Below are positions 43,194-51,152 of a DNA stretch of 64,000 bases, one piece after another (position 1 is the first letter of the stretch; every line of letters begins with the position of its first letter). Made by a program: the position numbers and the translations under genes. The DNA is from Christensenella sp964438705 (GTDB taxonomy: Bacteria > Bacillota > Clostridia > Christensenellales > Christensenellaceae). The notes beneath the pieces were generated by a model. It worked only from the letters and a program-made list of their open reading frames with translations. It was not told the DNA's origin and searched no databases. Where the stretch lies: contig CAYTKQ010000002.1 in the NCBI GenBank assembly GCA_964438705.1, forward strand, positions 163,770 to 227,769. The letters are read 5' to 3'.

Positions 43194-43823
43194 ATGAAGA
43201 CAATATTATGCTATGGAGACTCTAATACGTTCGGACAGATTTATGCAATTGAAGAGCGGTTCCCACGGGAAATCAGATGGACGGGGAAGCTGCAAAGCAT
43301 GCTGGGAAATGAATATTATGTGGTAGAGGAAGGGTTGTGCGGGCGCACGACGGTGTGGGACGATCCCATCGAGGAATATAAAAATGGAAAGCAGTATCTG
43401 ATTCCCTGCCTGCAAAGCCATCGGCCCATCGATATGGTGGTGCTGTCTCTGGGGACCAATGATCTCAAGGTGCGGTTTTCGCTGACAAGCTTCGATATTG
43501 CGGCGGCGCTTGAAAATCTGGTCAGAACGATCCTAAGTTTGGGCGTGGGCAGGAGCGGGGGACCGCCGGAAGTGCTGATGATCTGTCCAACTCCCATACG
43601 CGATGTGGGGAACGAGGAATTCAACACGATGCTGGCTGGAGGCGTTGAAAAAAGCCGTGCGCTCCACGACCATTGCAGCAGGGTTGCGAAGCGGCTGAAT
43701 ATCCACTATCTGAACCCGGGCGAAGCCATTGAGTGCAGCGATATGGACGGAGTCCACTATACGGAAAAAGGACATGCCGATTTTGCAAAAATGGTTTATG
43801 AAAAGGTGAAAACGGTTTTATAA
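43194..43823 (+). CDS. SGNH/GDSL hydrolase
   Basis: A 209-residue SGNH esterase: catalytic Ser in CYGDSNTFG at the N-terminus, oxyanion Asn in LGTNDLK, and Asp/His in DGVHYTEKGH at the C-terminus. No signal peptide, so it acts inside the cell. As the last gene of the LacI operon it may deacetylate or de-esterify the imported sugar. A terminator follows directly. Confidence 0.9.
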   Translation: MKTILCYGDSNTFGQIYAIEERFPREIRWTGKLQSMLGNEYYVVEEGLCGRTTVWDDPIEEYKNGKQYLIPCLQSHRPIDMVVLSLGTNDLKVRFSLTSFDIAAALENLVRTILSLGVGRSGGPPEVLMICPTPIRDVGNEEFNTMLAGGVEKSRALHDHCSRVAKRLNIHYLNPGEAIECSDMDGVHYTEKGHADFAKMVYEKVKTVL

Positions 43824-43836
43824 AAATGTTCAACAA

Positions 43837-43883
43837 AAAACGCACGGGATGTGCGCAAATAAATCCTGTGCGTTTTGTTTTTT
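43837..43883. terminator. Bidirectional intrinsic terminator
   Basis: An AAACGCAC-G-GGAT arm pairs with ATCC-T-GTGCGTTT. A run of T follows on the plus strand and another on the minus strand, so it may serve both the SGNH gene and the convergent ubiB-like gene. Confidence 0.88.
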
Positions 43884-43919
43884 AAAAGGACATTGTCGCC
43901 TTTGCAAAGCGCAATGTCG

Positions 43920-45629
43920 CTATTTTTTCTTCTCTCTGCCCGAACGAAGCATGGAGATGACAATGCCCAAAACGATGATGATGGAGATGACAAGTCCCGC
44001 GATCAGAGCAAGAATGCTCATGTTTGTGATGTCCGCGTTGTTGCCGTAATTGGAATACCCGGCGCTGATGATGACCCCGGCCATCACGATGCACACCGCA
44101 AGCAGAACCACCGCAAAGGAAATGCGGTTGAACATACGCTCGATATTTTTTTCCAATCGGTCGAGATCGTGGATTTTGAGGCCGAGCGAATAATCGTTTT
44201 TCTTCAGCTTGTGCATAAAGGTGAGCAGAGCGGACGGCACGCTTTTTGCGACGTCGACCCAATCGAGCGCGAAGGCCTGCACCTCATTTTTAAATTCTTC
44301 GGTTTTAAAGCGGTTTTTCAGCAGGCCGCGCACTGTTTTTTCCGCGATCTTTAAGATGTTTACGGAGGGATCGAGCTGTTCGATGACCATTTGAGCGGTC
44401 CCGAGGCTTTTGGCAACGAGGGTAAATTCGCGCGGGATCTTCATTTTATATTTCCCCGCAAGTGAAAATACGCTGGTAAACACTTTTGCGACATTTACGT
44501 CCCCAAGCGGAACGTATAGATATTCATCGAGCAGAATCTCCAGTGATTTTTCGAACGCATCCATGTTGACGTCCGCGTCCGCCGCGTCCATTTCCGAAAT
44601 GCTCTGCGCGATTTTCAGCGTGTTGCGTGTGGCGACGCCGAGCAGGAAATCGTTGAGCTCCCGCCGGAAGCGGCTGTTGATGGTGCCCACCATGCCGAGG
44701 TCGATAAATTCCACATATTTCCCGTCCACGACAAATACGTTGCCCGGATGCGGGTCTGCGTGAAACACGCCGTTTTCAAGAATCTGGGTGATGAGGGAAT
44801 CGGTAAAATCGTAGGCAATCTGAGCGGTATCAACGCCCTGCGAAAGAAGCGTACCCACATCGCTGATCTTCACCCCGTCCACAAAATCCATCGTGAGGAT
44901 TTTTGCGGTGGTATAGACCCATCGTATTTTAGGTACGCGGATGCTGCGCTGTGCCGCGACGCTTTCGCGGAAGAAATCTGTGTTTTCGCCTTCCTTGGTG
45001 AAGTCGATCTCCTGCTCCATCACGCGCCGAAATTCCGCCACCATGCCGGAAAAATCGTATAGCTGGCCGTATTTGGAATATTTGTCCACCAGACGTGCAA
45101 GCTTTTCGAGGATATCGAGGTCTGTTTCGATGCTCTCACGGATATTAGGGCGCTGCACCTTGACGGCGACCTCTGCGCCGGACCAAAGACGGGCGCGGTA
45201 TACCTGTGACATGGATGCCGAGGCGATGGGGGTGGGGCAAAATTCGGCAAACAGCTTATCCACCTTGTCGCCGAGTTCCGCTTCGATCACGGCGGTCGCT
45301 TCCTCGAGAGAGAAAGGCGCGACGGAATCCTGCAGCTTTTGAAGCTGCTTGGCGACGTTTTCCGTGACGATATCTGTGCGCGTAGAAAGAATCTGCCCAA
45401 GCTTGACAAACGTGGGGCCAAGCTCCTCGCACATTGTGCGCACCCGTTCGCCCACGGAGGGCAGATTGTGCTTTTGCTCCTGTTCAAAAATTTTCTGCGG
45501 ATTTTTGCTCAGCGTGGATTTCACGAACAAAAAGCCAAGCCCGTTTCTGTTGAAGGCGGACAAAATTTCCCGATAGCGATGCAAATTCTTGGAAGCGATA
45601 AGCGATACCTCCTGCGCAGAAAAAGACAT
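43920..45629 (-). CDS. ABC1/UbiB/AarF family kinase-like protein
   Basis: A 569-residue atypical kinase with the family marks ELGPTFVKLGQILSTR (KxGQ), ASMSQVYRARL, VAVKVQRPNI, EQEIDFTKEG (ExD), FHADPHPGNVFV and FIDLGMVG. Two TM helices lie at the C-terminus (about 510-565). UbiB proteins support quinone or lipid metabolism; in anaerobes the role is unclear. ATG 45629 has no good binding site, whereas AGGAGGT inside codons 6-8 lies 7 bases before an ATC codon, so the true start is uncertain. A phasin-like gene lies just upstream. Confidence 0.9.
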   Translation of the reverse strand: MSFSAQEVSLIASKNLHRYREILSAFNRNGLGFLFVKSTLSKNPQKIFEQEQKHNLPSVGERVRTMCEELGPTFVKLGQILSTRTDIVTENVAKQLQKLQDSVAPFSLEEATAVIEAELGDKVDKLFAEFCPTPIASASMSQVYRARLWSGAEVAVKVQRPNIRESIETDLDILEKLARLVDKYSKYGQLYDFSGMVAEFRRVMEQEIDFTKEGENTDFFRESVAAQRSIRVPKIRWVYTTAKILTMDFVDGVKISDVGTLLSQGVDTAQIAYDFTDSLITQILENGVFHADPHPGNVFVVDGKYVEFIDLGMVGTINSRFRRELNDFLLGVATRNTLKIAQSISEMDAADADVNMDAFEKSLEILLDEYLYVPLGDVNVAKVFTSVFSLAGKYKMKIPREFTLVAKSLGTAQMVIEQLDPSVNILKIAEKTVRGLLKNRFKTEEFKNEVQAFALDWVDVAKSVPSALLTFMHKLKKNDYSLGLKIHDLDRLEKNIERMFNRISFAVVLLAVCIVMAGVIISAGYSNYGNNADITNMSILALIAGLVISIIIVLGIVISMLRSGREKKK

Positions 45630-45668
45630 GCGTAAAAAGGCGCATGCCGTTTTCCGAAAAATGATTCG

Positions 45669-45983
45669 TTACTTTTCTTCCGATTTCGCGTTGGCGAGTT
45701 CTTCTTTGATGATCGCGCGAATATCGTCCTTGGTGAGGCACTGGCCGGAAGCAAGGCCCACATCTTCGAGCGTGCTGCGCACCTCGTCCTTCACCATACG
45801 GCTGAGCTCCGCGCGCTGCGCTTCGCCTTTTTTGATGAGATCGCTTGCGAAGCTCTGTGCGTCCTTGCGCTGCACCTCGCCCTTGGCGACCATCTTTTCT
45901 ACCATTTCCTCAACTTTTTCACGGGAATACGCAAATAAGCCCATGCCGAAGTTGATGCTGTCTTCCAGAATATTAGCCATCAT
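45669..45983 (-). CDS. Phasin-like helical protein
   Basis: A 104-residue, almost entirely helical, charged protein (FGMGLFAYSREKVEEMVEKM; VQRKDAQSFASDLIKKG; IRAIIKEELANAK) resembling phasin-family proteins and the small partners often found before UbiB/AarF genes. AGGAGG precedes two adjacent ATGs (45983 and 45980). It probably coats a membrane or granule surface or binds the UbiB-like protein; this is inferred from position only. Confidence 0.75.
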   Translation of the reverse strand: MMANILEDSINFGMGLFAYSREKVEEMVEKMVAKGEVQRKDAQSFASDLIKKGEAQRAELSRMVKDEVRSTLEDVGLASGQCLTKDDIRAIIKEELANAKSEEK

Positions 45984-46060
45984 AAAAGCCTCCTTTTATT
46001 CATTAATCTTATTATACCGCATCTTTTTATAATGTAAACTATAGGATTTGACGAGGGCGT

Positions 46061-46552
46061 TCAGCGGAAGCGCCGCGCGGTGAAGAAATAGGCGAGCCAC
46101 ACGACACAACCCGCAATAAGGGACTCGAGCAGCATTTGCCAGAAATCAGGGGATTGCGTGGTGATGTTTTGGCGGTAGACGCGCATCATGAGCACGCACG
46201 TCACCACAACTGTGATGAGCTGCCCCACGCACAGCGCGATTTTGGCGATGTGGTATTGCAGCTCGACGTTTTCCCCCGTGATCTTGACCGGATATTTATA
46301 CAGGCGCGGAAAGCGCGACAGCAAAAACAAAAGGCCGCACAGGCCGCCGCCCAGCCCGAACAGGATAAACAATACGGCGCGCATCCCGTATTTTGCGACA
46401 AGCCCGCCCGCGTCGGGCGGGGAAGCGGGCAATGGGAGGATGCCCGCCGTCAGCGCAAAGGTGGCGATCATGCAAATAATGGCCGCAAATGTCGCCCATT
46501 CGAGCACAAATCGCCAGTTGCGCAGTACGTTTAAATGAATTTCTTTTTTCAT
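46061..46552 (-). CDS. Four-helix membrane protein of unknown function
   Basis: A 163-residue protein with hydrophobic segments at about 17-40, 57-82, 102-122 and 138-157. There is a short soluble loop between the second and third. No motif is recognised. Its ATG overlaps the cobT stop (ATGA), indicating translational coupling. It could have a role in uptake or salvage of the cobalamin lower ligand, but nothing in the sequence proves it. Confidence 0.75.
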   Translation of the reverse strand: MKKEIHLNVLRNWRFVLEWATFAAIICMIATFALTAGILPLPASPPDAGGLVAKYGMRAVLFILFGLGGGLCGLLFLLSRFPRLYKYPVKITGENVELQYHIAKIALCVGQLITVVVTCVLMMRVYRQNITTQSPDFWQMLLESLIAGCVVWLAYFFTARRFR

Positions 46553-47598
46553 TCCCTTAAATCCACAAATTCGGAGGGGTCGATGCTTCCCTCCGCGAAG
46601 GTTCCCATATCCTCGAGCACGCGCAGCGAGGCTTCCAGAATATAAAACATCAGCGGACAGCCGCTGCCCTCACCGAGGCGCATTTCGAGGGTGAACGCGG
46701 GCGAAAGGCCGAGCGCATCCGCAATTGAAGCATAACCCTGTTCATAGCTCCTGTGCGACGCGAACATATAGTCCACGCTCATGGGCGCGATGCGCTGGGC
46801 CACGAGCGCGGCACAGACGGAGATGAAGCCATCGATCACAACGGGGACCTTGAAATGAGCGCACGCGAGATATGCGCCCGCCATCGCCGCGATATCAAGC
46901 CCGCCAACCTTTGCGACCACGTCGATGGGATCGTTTTTGTCGGGCGCGTTCACCTCAATGGCGCGTTTGACGGCGTTTATCTTTTTTTCATAGTGCGCGT
47001 CTGTGATGCCCGCGCCTTTGCCCGTCATCTCCTCCACGGATTTCCCGAGAAGCACGGCGGCGACCGCAGCTGTGGTGGAGGTGTTGCAAATGCCCATTTC
47101 CCCCAGCCCCAAAACGTCGTAATCCGCGTGGGAGGCGACTGCGTCCCATCCGACCCGCATGGCTTGCTCACATTGTGCGCGCGTCATGGCGGGCCCCTGC
47201 GACATGTCGTTCGTGCCGTTCATCACGCGCACGTCGATGATGTTTTTGCGGCCCAGGGGTTCGGCGATACCCACGTCGTATACAAATACGTCTGCGCCCG
47301 CCTGCGCGCTGAGTGCGCTTACACCCGCGATGCCGTTTGCAATGTTGATGGTCTGCATAGGCGTGACAACCTGCGGCACGGGCGTGATACCCTGCGCGTA
47401 GATGCCGTTATCCGCAGCGAATACCAGTACGGCGCGCTTTTGAAGCGTTCCGCCCATAAAGCCGCGGATGCCCGCCAGCTTCACGGCGTATTCCTCGAGA
47501 AGGCCGAGGCTCCCGAGCGGTTTGGAAAGGGAATCCACGCGTTCACGCGCGTCGGTCATAGCCTGCTCGTCGAGCGGCAAAATATCTGTCATGTTCAT
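46549..47598 (-). CDS. cobT: Nicotinate-nucleotide--dimethylbenzimidazole phosphoribosyltransferase
   Basis: A 349-residue CobT that activates the lower-ligand base for cobalamin assembly. Motifs: DSLSKPLGSLGLLEEYA, VFAADNGIYAQGITPVPQ, GEMGICNTSTTAAV, and the catalytic Glu region EMRLGEGSGCPLMF. ATG 47598 has AAGGGG upstream. No other cobalamin gene and no cobalamin riboswitch is visible here, so it may serve corrinoid remodelling. It is coupled to a small membrane protein. Confidence 0.94.
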   Translation of the reverse strand: MNMTDILPLDEQAMTDARERVDSLSKPLGSLGLLEEYAVKLAGIRGFMGGTLQKRAVLVFAADNGIYAQGITPVPQVVTPMQTINIANGIAGVSALSAQAGADVFVYDVGIAEPLGRKNIIDVRVMNGTNDMSQGPAMTRAQCEQAMRVGWDAVASHADYDVLGLGEMGICNTSTTAAVAAVLLGKSVEEMTGKGAGITDAHYEKKINAVKRAIEVNAPDKNDPIDVVAKVGGLDIAAMAGAYLACAHFKVPVVIDGFISVCAALVAQRIAPMSVDYMFASHRSYEQGYASIADALGLSPAFTLEMRLGEGSGCPLMFYILEASLRVLEDMGTFAEGSIDPSEFVDLRE

Positions 47599-47721
47599 GT
47601 TGAAAGCACCCCTTGATTGTAGTTTAACTATTATGATATATAGTATGCACACACATTTCTTGTATTTCAATAGAAAAATTGATAGGATCTTCTGTTTTTA
47701 TGTCAAATGCGATTTTTTTTA

Positions 47722-47750
47722 TTGCATTCGTTCAATTCCTGTGTTATGAT
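47722..47750 (+). promoter_or_regulatory. Strong promoter of the rsgA-RNHCP leader transcript
   Basis: TTGCAT (47722-47727) and TATGAT (47745-47750) are 17 bases apart. The start point near 47757 gives a leader of about 290 bases before the rsgA start codon. Confidence 0.75.
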
Positions 47751-47792
47751 TTAAAAAATTATTCCGCGACAGGCGGAGGCAAAGGGAGTTGT

Positions 47793-47831
47793 ATGTTGAT
47801 GTCGGTCATCTACAAGAGGACTGTTTTCTAA
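47793..47831 (+). CDS. Putative 12-residue leader peptide
   Basis: ATG at 47793 opens MLMSVIYKRTVF and a TAA. AAAGGGAG (47781-47788) is 4 bases before this ATG and 10 before the in-frame ATG at 47799, so either could start. It lies about 35 bases into the transcript and upstream of two terminators, the position of leader peptides in attenuators that respond to ribosome stalling. It is too short to judge by homology. Confidence 0.6.
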   Translation: MLMSVIYKRTVF

Positions 47832-47923
47832 AATCGAATATGGGCTGCGCAGGCGCGGGAGTGAGTCCGGCGTTTGTGATGCCGTTTCAAGTAACCTTTT
47901 GTGAATCCTATGACTGTTTGTTG
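47832..47923 (+). other. Middle part of the rsgA leader with alternative pairing
   Basis: No gene is seen. CTGCG at 47845-47849 is complementary to CGCAG in the loop of terminator 1 and in the 5-prime arm of terminator 2, so this stretch could form an antiterminator when ribosomes pause on the leader peptide. Confidence 0.4.
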
Positions 47924-47950
47924 TAGCACACCGCAGGGTGTGTTATTTTT
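47924..47950 (+). terminator. Leader terminator 1
   Basis: TAGCACACC and GGTGTGTTA form a 9-bp stem (one G-U pair) with loop GCAG, directly followed by TTTTT. It lies before rsgA in the same transcript. Confidence 0.85.
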
Positions 47951-47957
47951 ATGGAGA

Positions 47958-48005
47958 ACCGCAGTTTGAGCCACGAAAAGAGAGGCTGCTTTCTGCGGTA
48001 TTTTT
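47958..48005 (+). terminator. Leader terminator 2
   Basis: ACCGCAG and CTGCGGT (7 bp) with an inner AGCC/GGCT helix are followed by ATTTTT, 45 bases before the rsgA start codon. Confidence 0.75.
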
Positions 48006-48049
48006 ATGTCCGTTTTCCATTTTCGCTGATATCAACAAGGAGATTTCCA

Positions 48050-49441
48050 ATGAAAGATTTAACAGACTATGGTCTTTTGCCAAATATGCTGCCCGAACAT
48101 TTTAACGGGATTTCGGCAAGGGTGACTGCCGTCCATAAGGAGCGATACGCCCTCGTATGCGAATATGGCGAATTGCATGGGCGGTTGAAGGCAGGCGTTT
48201 ATTACGGGGAGGGAAGCGAAAGCTTTCCAACGGTGGGGGACTTTGTACAAATCGACTATGTTCCGGACGGGGACAGCCGGATCGTCGCCACGCTGCCCCG
48301 CAGGACATACTTTGCCCGCCGCGACCCCACGCCCGGGCGTGGAGAACAGGCGGTTGCAGCCAATTTTGACTATGTGTTTATCATGCAGTCCTTAAACCGC
48401 GACTTCAACCCAAAGCGGCTGGAGCGGTATCTGACGCTGTCGCGGCAATCGGGCGCGATTCCCGTCGTGGTGCTGAGCAAAGCCGATCTGGCGGCAGATC
48501 ATGCCGACTATGTGCGGGCCGCGGGCAAGGCGGCTGCGGGGGTGGACGTGTTTGCGATCAGTGTCAAAACCGGCTTTGGATTCGACCGGCTATCCGACTA
48601 TTTGAAGCCGAGAAAAACGATCGTGCTGCTCGGCTCATCTGGCGTAGGAAAATCAAGCCTCTTAAACGCGCTTGCAGGGCAGGACTTGGCGGAGGTGCGG
48701 TGCATTCGCGAAAGCGACGGCAAGGGGCGGCATGCCACCACCACCCGTCAGCTTATGATGATCGAAAACGGCGCGATGGTGATCGACACGCCCGGCATGC
48801 GCGAGCTTGGCATGTGGGATGTTTCGACGGGGCTTGATAAGGCATTCGCGGATGTGAAACAGTATCTTGGCCTGTGCAAATTTGCCGATTGCAGCCATCA
48901 GAGTGAGCCGGGGTGCGCCATTAAGACGGCGATCGAGAAAGGTGAGCTGTCGCAAAAGAGATGGGAAAGCTATGTCGCGCTGAAACGCGAGGCCCGGTAT
49001 TCTGATGATAAAGCGACGTATCTAAAACAAAAGAAACAGCGGCACAAGGAGATCGCGCAGTATCAGCGGCAAATAAAGCAGGCGGATTACCGCCACGCGC
49101 CCTGCCCTGAAACGTTTACCTGCAAGGTGTGCGGAATGCCAATCGTTCCCGAAGGCGCGGGCAGCGGACACCGCAACCATTGCCCGCACTGTCTGTCCAG
49201 CAGCCATGTGGACAACGCGCCGGGCGACCGGGCGTCCTTGTGCAAGGGCGTGATGGAGCCCATCGGCGTGTGGGTACGCAAAAACGGCGAATGGGCGCTC
49301 ATTCACCGGTGCAAAACATGCGGCACACTGAGCTCGAATAGGATTGCGGCGGACGATAACCCGGCCTTGCTGATGTCGATCGCGGTGAAGCCGCTGGCGC
49401 TTCCGCCGTTCCCGCTCGATCAGATGGGAAAGCGTACGTAG
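48050..49441 (+). CDS. rsgA: Ribosome small-subunit GTPase RsgA fused to a C-terminal RNHCP domain
   Basis: About 463 residues. The first 345 are RsgA: OB-fold start, circularly permuted GTPase motifs in the order VLSKADL (G4), GSSGVGKSSLLN (G1), DTPGMRELG (G3), then the zinc motif CKFADCSHQSEPGC. RsgA helps late 30S maturation. Residues about 350-450 are an RNHCP zinc-ribbon domain: CKVCGMPIVP, GHRNHCPHCLSSSHVD and HRCKTCGTLSSNR. ATG 48050 has AAGGAG 7 bases upstream; an in-frame ATG at 47951 exists but lies within the terminators. The leader suggests induction by translation stress. Confidence 0.9.
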   Translation: MKDLTDYGLLPNMLPEHFNGISARVTAVHKERYALVCEYGELHGRLKAGVYYGEGSESFPTVGDFVQIDYVPDGDSRIVATLPRRTYFARRDPTPGRGEQAVAANFDYVFIMQSLNRDFNPKRLERYLTLSRQSGAIPVVVLSKADLAADHADYVRAAGKAAAGVDVFAISVKTGFGFDRLSDYLKPRKTIVLLGSSGVGKSSLLNALAGQDLAEVRCIRESDGKGRHATTTRQLMMIENGAMVIDTPGMRELGMWDVSTGLDKAFADVKQYLGLCKFADCSHQSEPGCAIKTAIEKGELSQKRWESYVALKREARYSDDKATYLKQKKQRHKEIAQYQRQIKQADYRHAPCPETFTCKVCGMPIVPEGAGSGHRNHCPHCLSSSHVDNAPGDRASLCKGVMEPIGVWVRKNGEWALIHRCKTCGTLSSNRIAADDNPALLMSIAVKPLALPPFPLDQMGKRT

Positions 49442-49447
49442 AAGAAC

Positions 49448-49490
49448 AAAAAAGGGGCTGCCTGATTTTTATTCAGACAGTCCCTTTCAT
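49448..49490. terminator. Convergent terminator between rsgA and glyS
   Basis: An AAAGGGGCTG-C-CTGA arm pairs with TCAG-A-CAGTCCCTTT (one mismatch, one G-U pair). The T-run is better on the minus strand, so it mainly serves glyS. Confidence 0.75.
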
Positions 49491-49505
49491 TGTTTATGCG
49501 TATGC

Positions 49506-50888
49506 TTAGAATACGAGTTTGTCTTCAATGAACTGCTTTACGCTGTCCATGGAGATGCGCTCCTGCGCCATGGTATCGCGGTCGCGCACCGTCACGCAAT
49601 TGTCCTCAAGAGATTCGAAGTCTACCGTGAAACAGTACGGTGTGCCGATTTCGTCCTCGCGGCGATAACGCTTGCCGATGGAGCCGGCGAGGTCGTAGTC
49701 CACGTTGAAGTGCTTGGAAAGGTCCGCGAACAGTTTATCCGACGTTTCCGCAAGCTTTTTCTGCAGGGGAAGCACCGCGGCCTTAAAAGGCGCGAGCGCC
49801 GGATGAAAGCGCATCACCGTGCGCGTATCTCCATTTTCGAGCGTTTCCTCGTCGTAGGCTTCGCACAGGAAGGCGAGGGTCACGCGATCCGCGCCGAGCG
49901 ACGGCTCGATGCAATAGGGTACATATTTTTCGTTGGTGACCGGATCGAGGTATTCCAGCGCCTCTCCCGAATGCGTCATGTGCGCCTTCAGATCGAAGTC
50001 CGTTCTGTCTGCAATGCCCCACAGCTCGCCCCAGCCGAAGGGGAAGCGGTATTCGATATCCGTGGTGGCATTCGAATAGTGCGAAAGCTCTTCTTGCGCG
50101 TGATCGCGCAGCTTGAGGTTTTCGTCGTTGATGCCAAGATTCAAAAGCCAGTTGTGGCATGCGTCCTTCCAATAGTTGAACCACTCGAACTCCTCCTTCG
50201 GATCGCAGAAGAATTCAAGCTCCATTTGCTCGAACTCGCGGATGCGGAAGATGAAGTTGCCGGGCGTGATTTCGTTGCGGAAGGATTTGCCGATCTGCCC
50301 GATGCCCATGGGCATTTTGCGGCGTGTGGTGCGCAGCACGTTTTTGAAGTTCACAAAAATACCCTGTGCAGTTTCGGGCCGCAGATAGATTTGCGCCGCC
50401 GTGTCCTCGTTCACGCCCTGAAAGGTCTTGAACATGAGGTTGAACTGGCGAATGGACGTGAAGTCCTTTTTGCCGCACGTCGGGCACACGATGTGTTCCG
50501 CGATAAACGCTTCCATCGCTTCCTTTTCCATCGCCTCCACCGGGCCGATATCGAGGTTGTTTTCCGCCACATAATCCTCGATGAGCTTATCCGCGCGGAA
50601 GCGCTCCTTGCAGCTTTTGCAGTCCATCAGCGGGTCGTTGAACCCCCCCACGTGACCGGAGGCCACCCACACCTCGGGGTTCATAAGGATCGCCGCGTCG
50701 AGGCCGACGTTGTACGGGCATTCCTGCACAAACTTCTGCCACCACGCGCGCTTCACGTTGTTTTTAAATTCCACGCCCAACGGGCCGTAATCCCACGAGT
50801 TTGCAAGCCCGCCGTAAATTTCCGAGCCGGGATACACAAATCCGCGTCCCTTCGCGAGTGCCACGATCTTTTCCATTGTCTTTTCCAT
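49506..50888 (-). CDS. glyS: Glycyl-tRNA synthetase (dimeric, eukaryote/archaea-like type)
   Basis: A 460-residue class II synthetase of the alpha2 type (GlyQS of Bacillota is the equivalent): GFVYPGSEIYGGLANSWDYG at the N-terminus, a zinc-like CKSC...CPTC pair in the insertion, RPETAQGIF (motif 2 region), FRNEITPGNFIFRIREFEQME, and EPSLGADR (motif 3) with a C-terminal anticodon domain. GGAGGG precedes ATG 50888. Expression is probably set by the T-box leader upstream. Confidence 0.96.
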   Translation of the reverse strand: MEKTMEKIVALAKGRGFVYPGSEIYGGLANSWDYGPLGVEFKNNVKRAWWQKFVQECPYNVGLDAAILMNPEVWVASGHVGGFNDPLMDCKSCKERFRADKLIEDYVAENNLDIGPVEAMEKEAMEAFIAEHIVCPTCGKKDFTSIRQFNLMFKTFQGVNEDTAAQIYLRPETAQGIFVNFKNVLRTTRRKMPMGIGQIGKSFRNEITPGNFIFRIREFEQMELEFFCDPKEEFEWFNYWKDACHNWLLNLGINDENLKLRDHAQEELSHYSNATTDIEYRFPFGWGELWGIADRTDFDLKAHMTHSGEALEYLDPVTNEKYVPYCIEPSLGADRVTLAFLCEAYDEETLENGDTRTVMRFHPALAPFKAAVLPLQKKLAETSDKLFADLSKHFNVDYDLAGSIGKRYRREDEIGTPYCFTVDFESLEDNCVTVRDRDTMAQERISMDSVKQFIEDKLVF

Positions 50889-51054
50889 CGTTTTCCCTCC
50901 AAAAAATTTGTAAAAAAAATCCTTCGATCCCTCGATAGGGACGAAAGAGTATCTTCCGCGGTTCCACCCTGATTGGTTTTGCAACCCGCCTTCATTGTTT
51001 GCGTCCCTCGTGCGCGGGCCGCCACACCCGCAGAACGCTTCATATCAAGTTAAT
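50889..51054 (-). promoter_or_regulatory. T-box riboswitch leader of glyS
   Basis: On the minus strand the T-box element AGGGTGGAACCGCGG (50970-50956) is followed by a terminator, whose TCCCT/AGGGA stem lies at about 50928-50941 with a run of eight T. The T-box AGGG can pair with the CCCT of the terminator to form the antiterminator. The part before the T-box is very short (about 85 bases from the predicted start point), with a GCGTTC/GGACGC helix and a TGCGGG/CCCGC hairpin whose loop includes GGC. It should sense uncharged tRNA-Gly. Confidence 0.85.
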
Positions 51055-51060
51055 GACACA

Positions 51061-51089
51061 ATCATACCAACTTTACGCATAAAATTCAA
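51061..51089 (-). promoter_or_regulatory. Promoter of the glyS T-box transcript
   Basis: On the minus strand TTGAAT (51089-51084) and TATGAT (51066-51061) are 17 bases apart, placing the start near 51054. Confidence 0.75.
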
Positions 51090-51152
51090 CTGTTATTTTC
51101 GTTTTGCTTCTTTTATGATATACTGACAAAAAAGAGATGGATTGGAGTAGGT

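Noticed and set aside
47599..47721. Cobalamin riboswitch before cobT
   Set aside because: The upstream sequence on the minus strand is short, AT-rich and lacks the B12-box; no adenosylcobalamin element is visible.
47951..48049. In-frame 33-codon N-terminal extension of the RsgA protein
   Set aside because: It runs through terminator 2 and lacks a binding site, while ATG 48050 has AAGGAG at ideal spacing and matches the family N-terminus.
50753..51043. 96-codon minus-strand frame beginning in the glyS leader
   Set aside because: It covers the T-box and terminator structures and reads out of frame into glyS; it is leader RNA.
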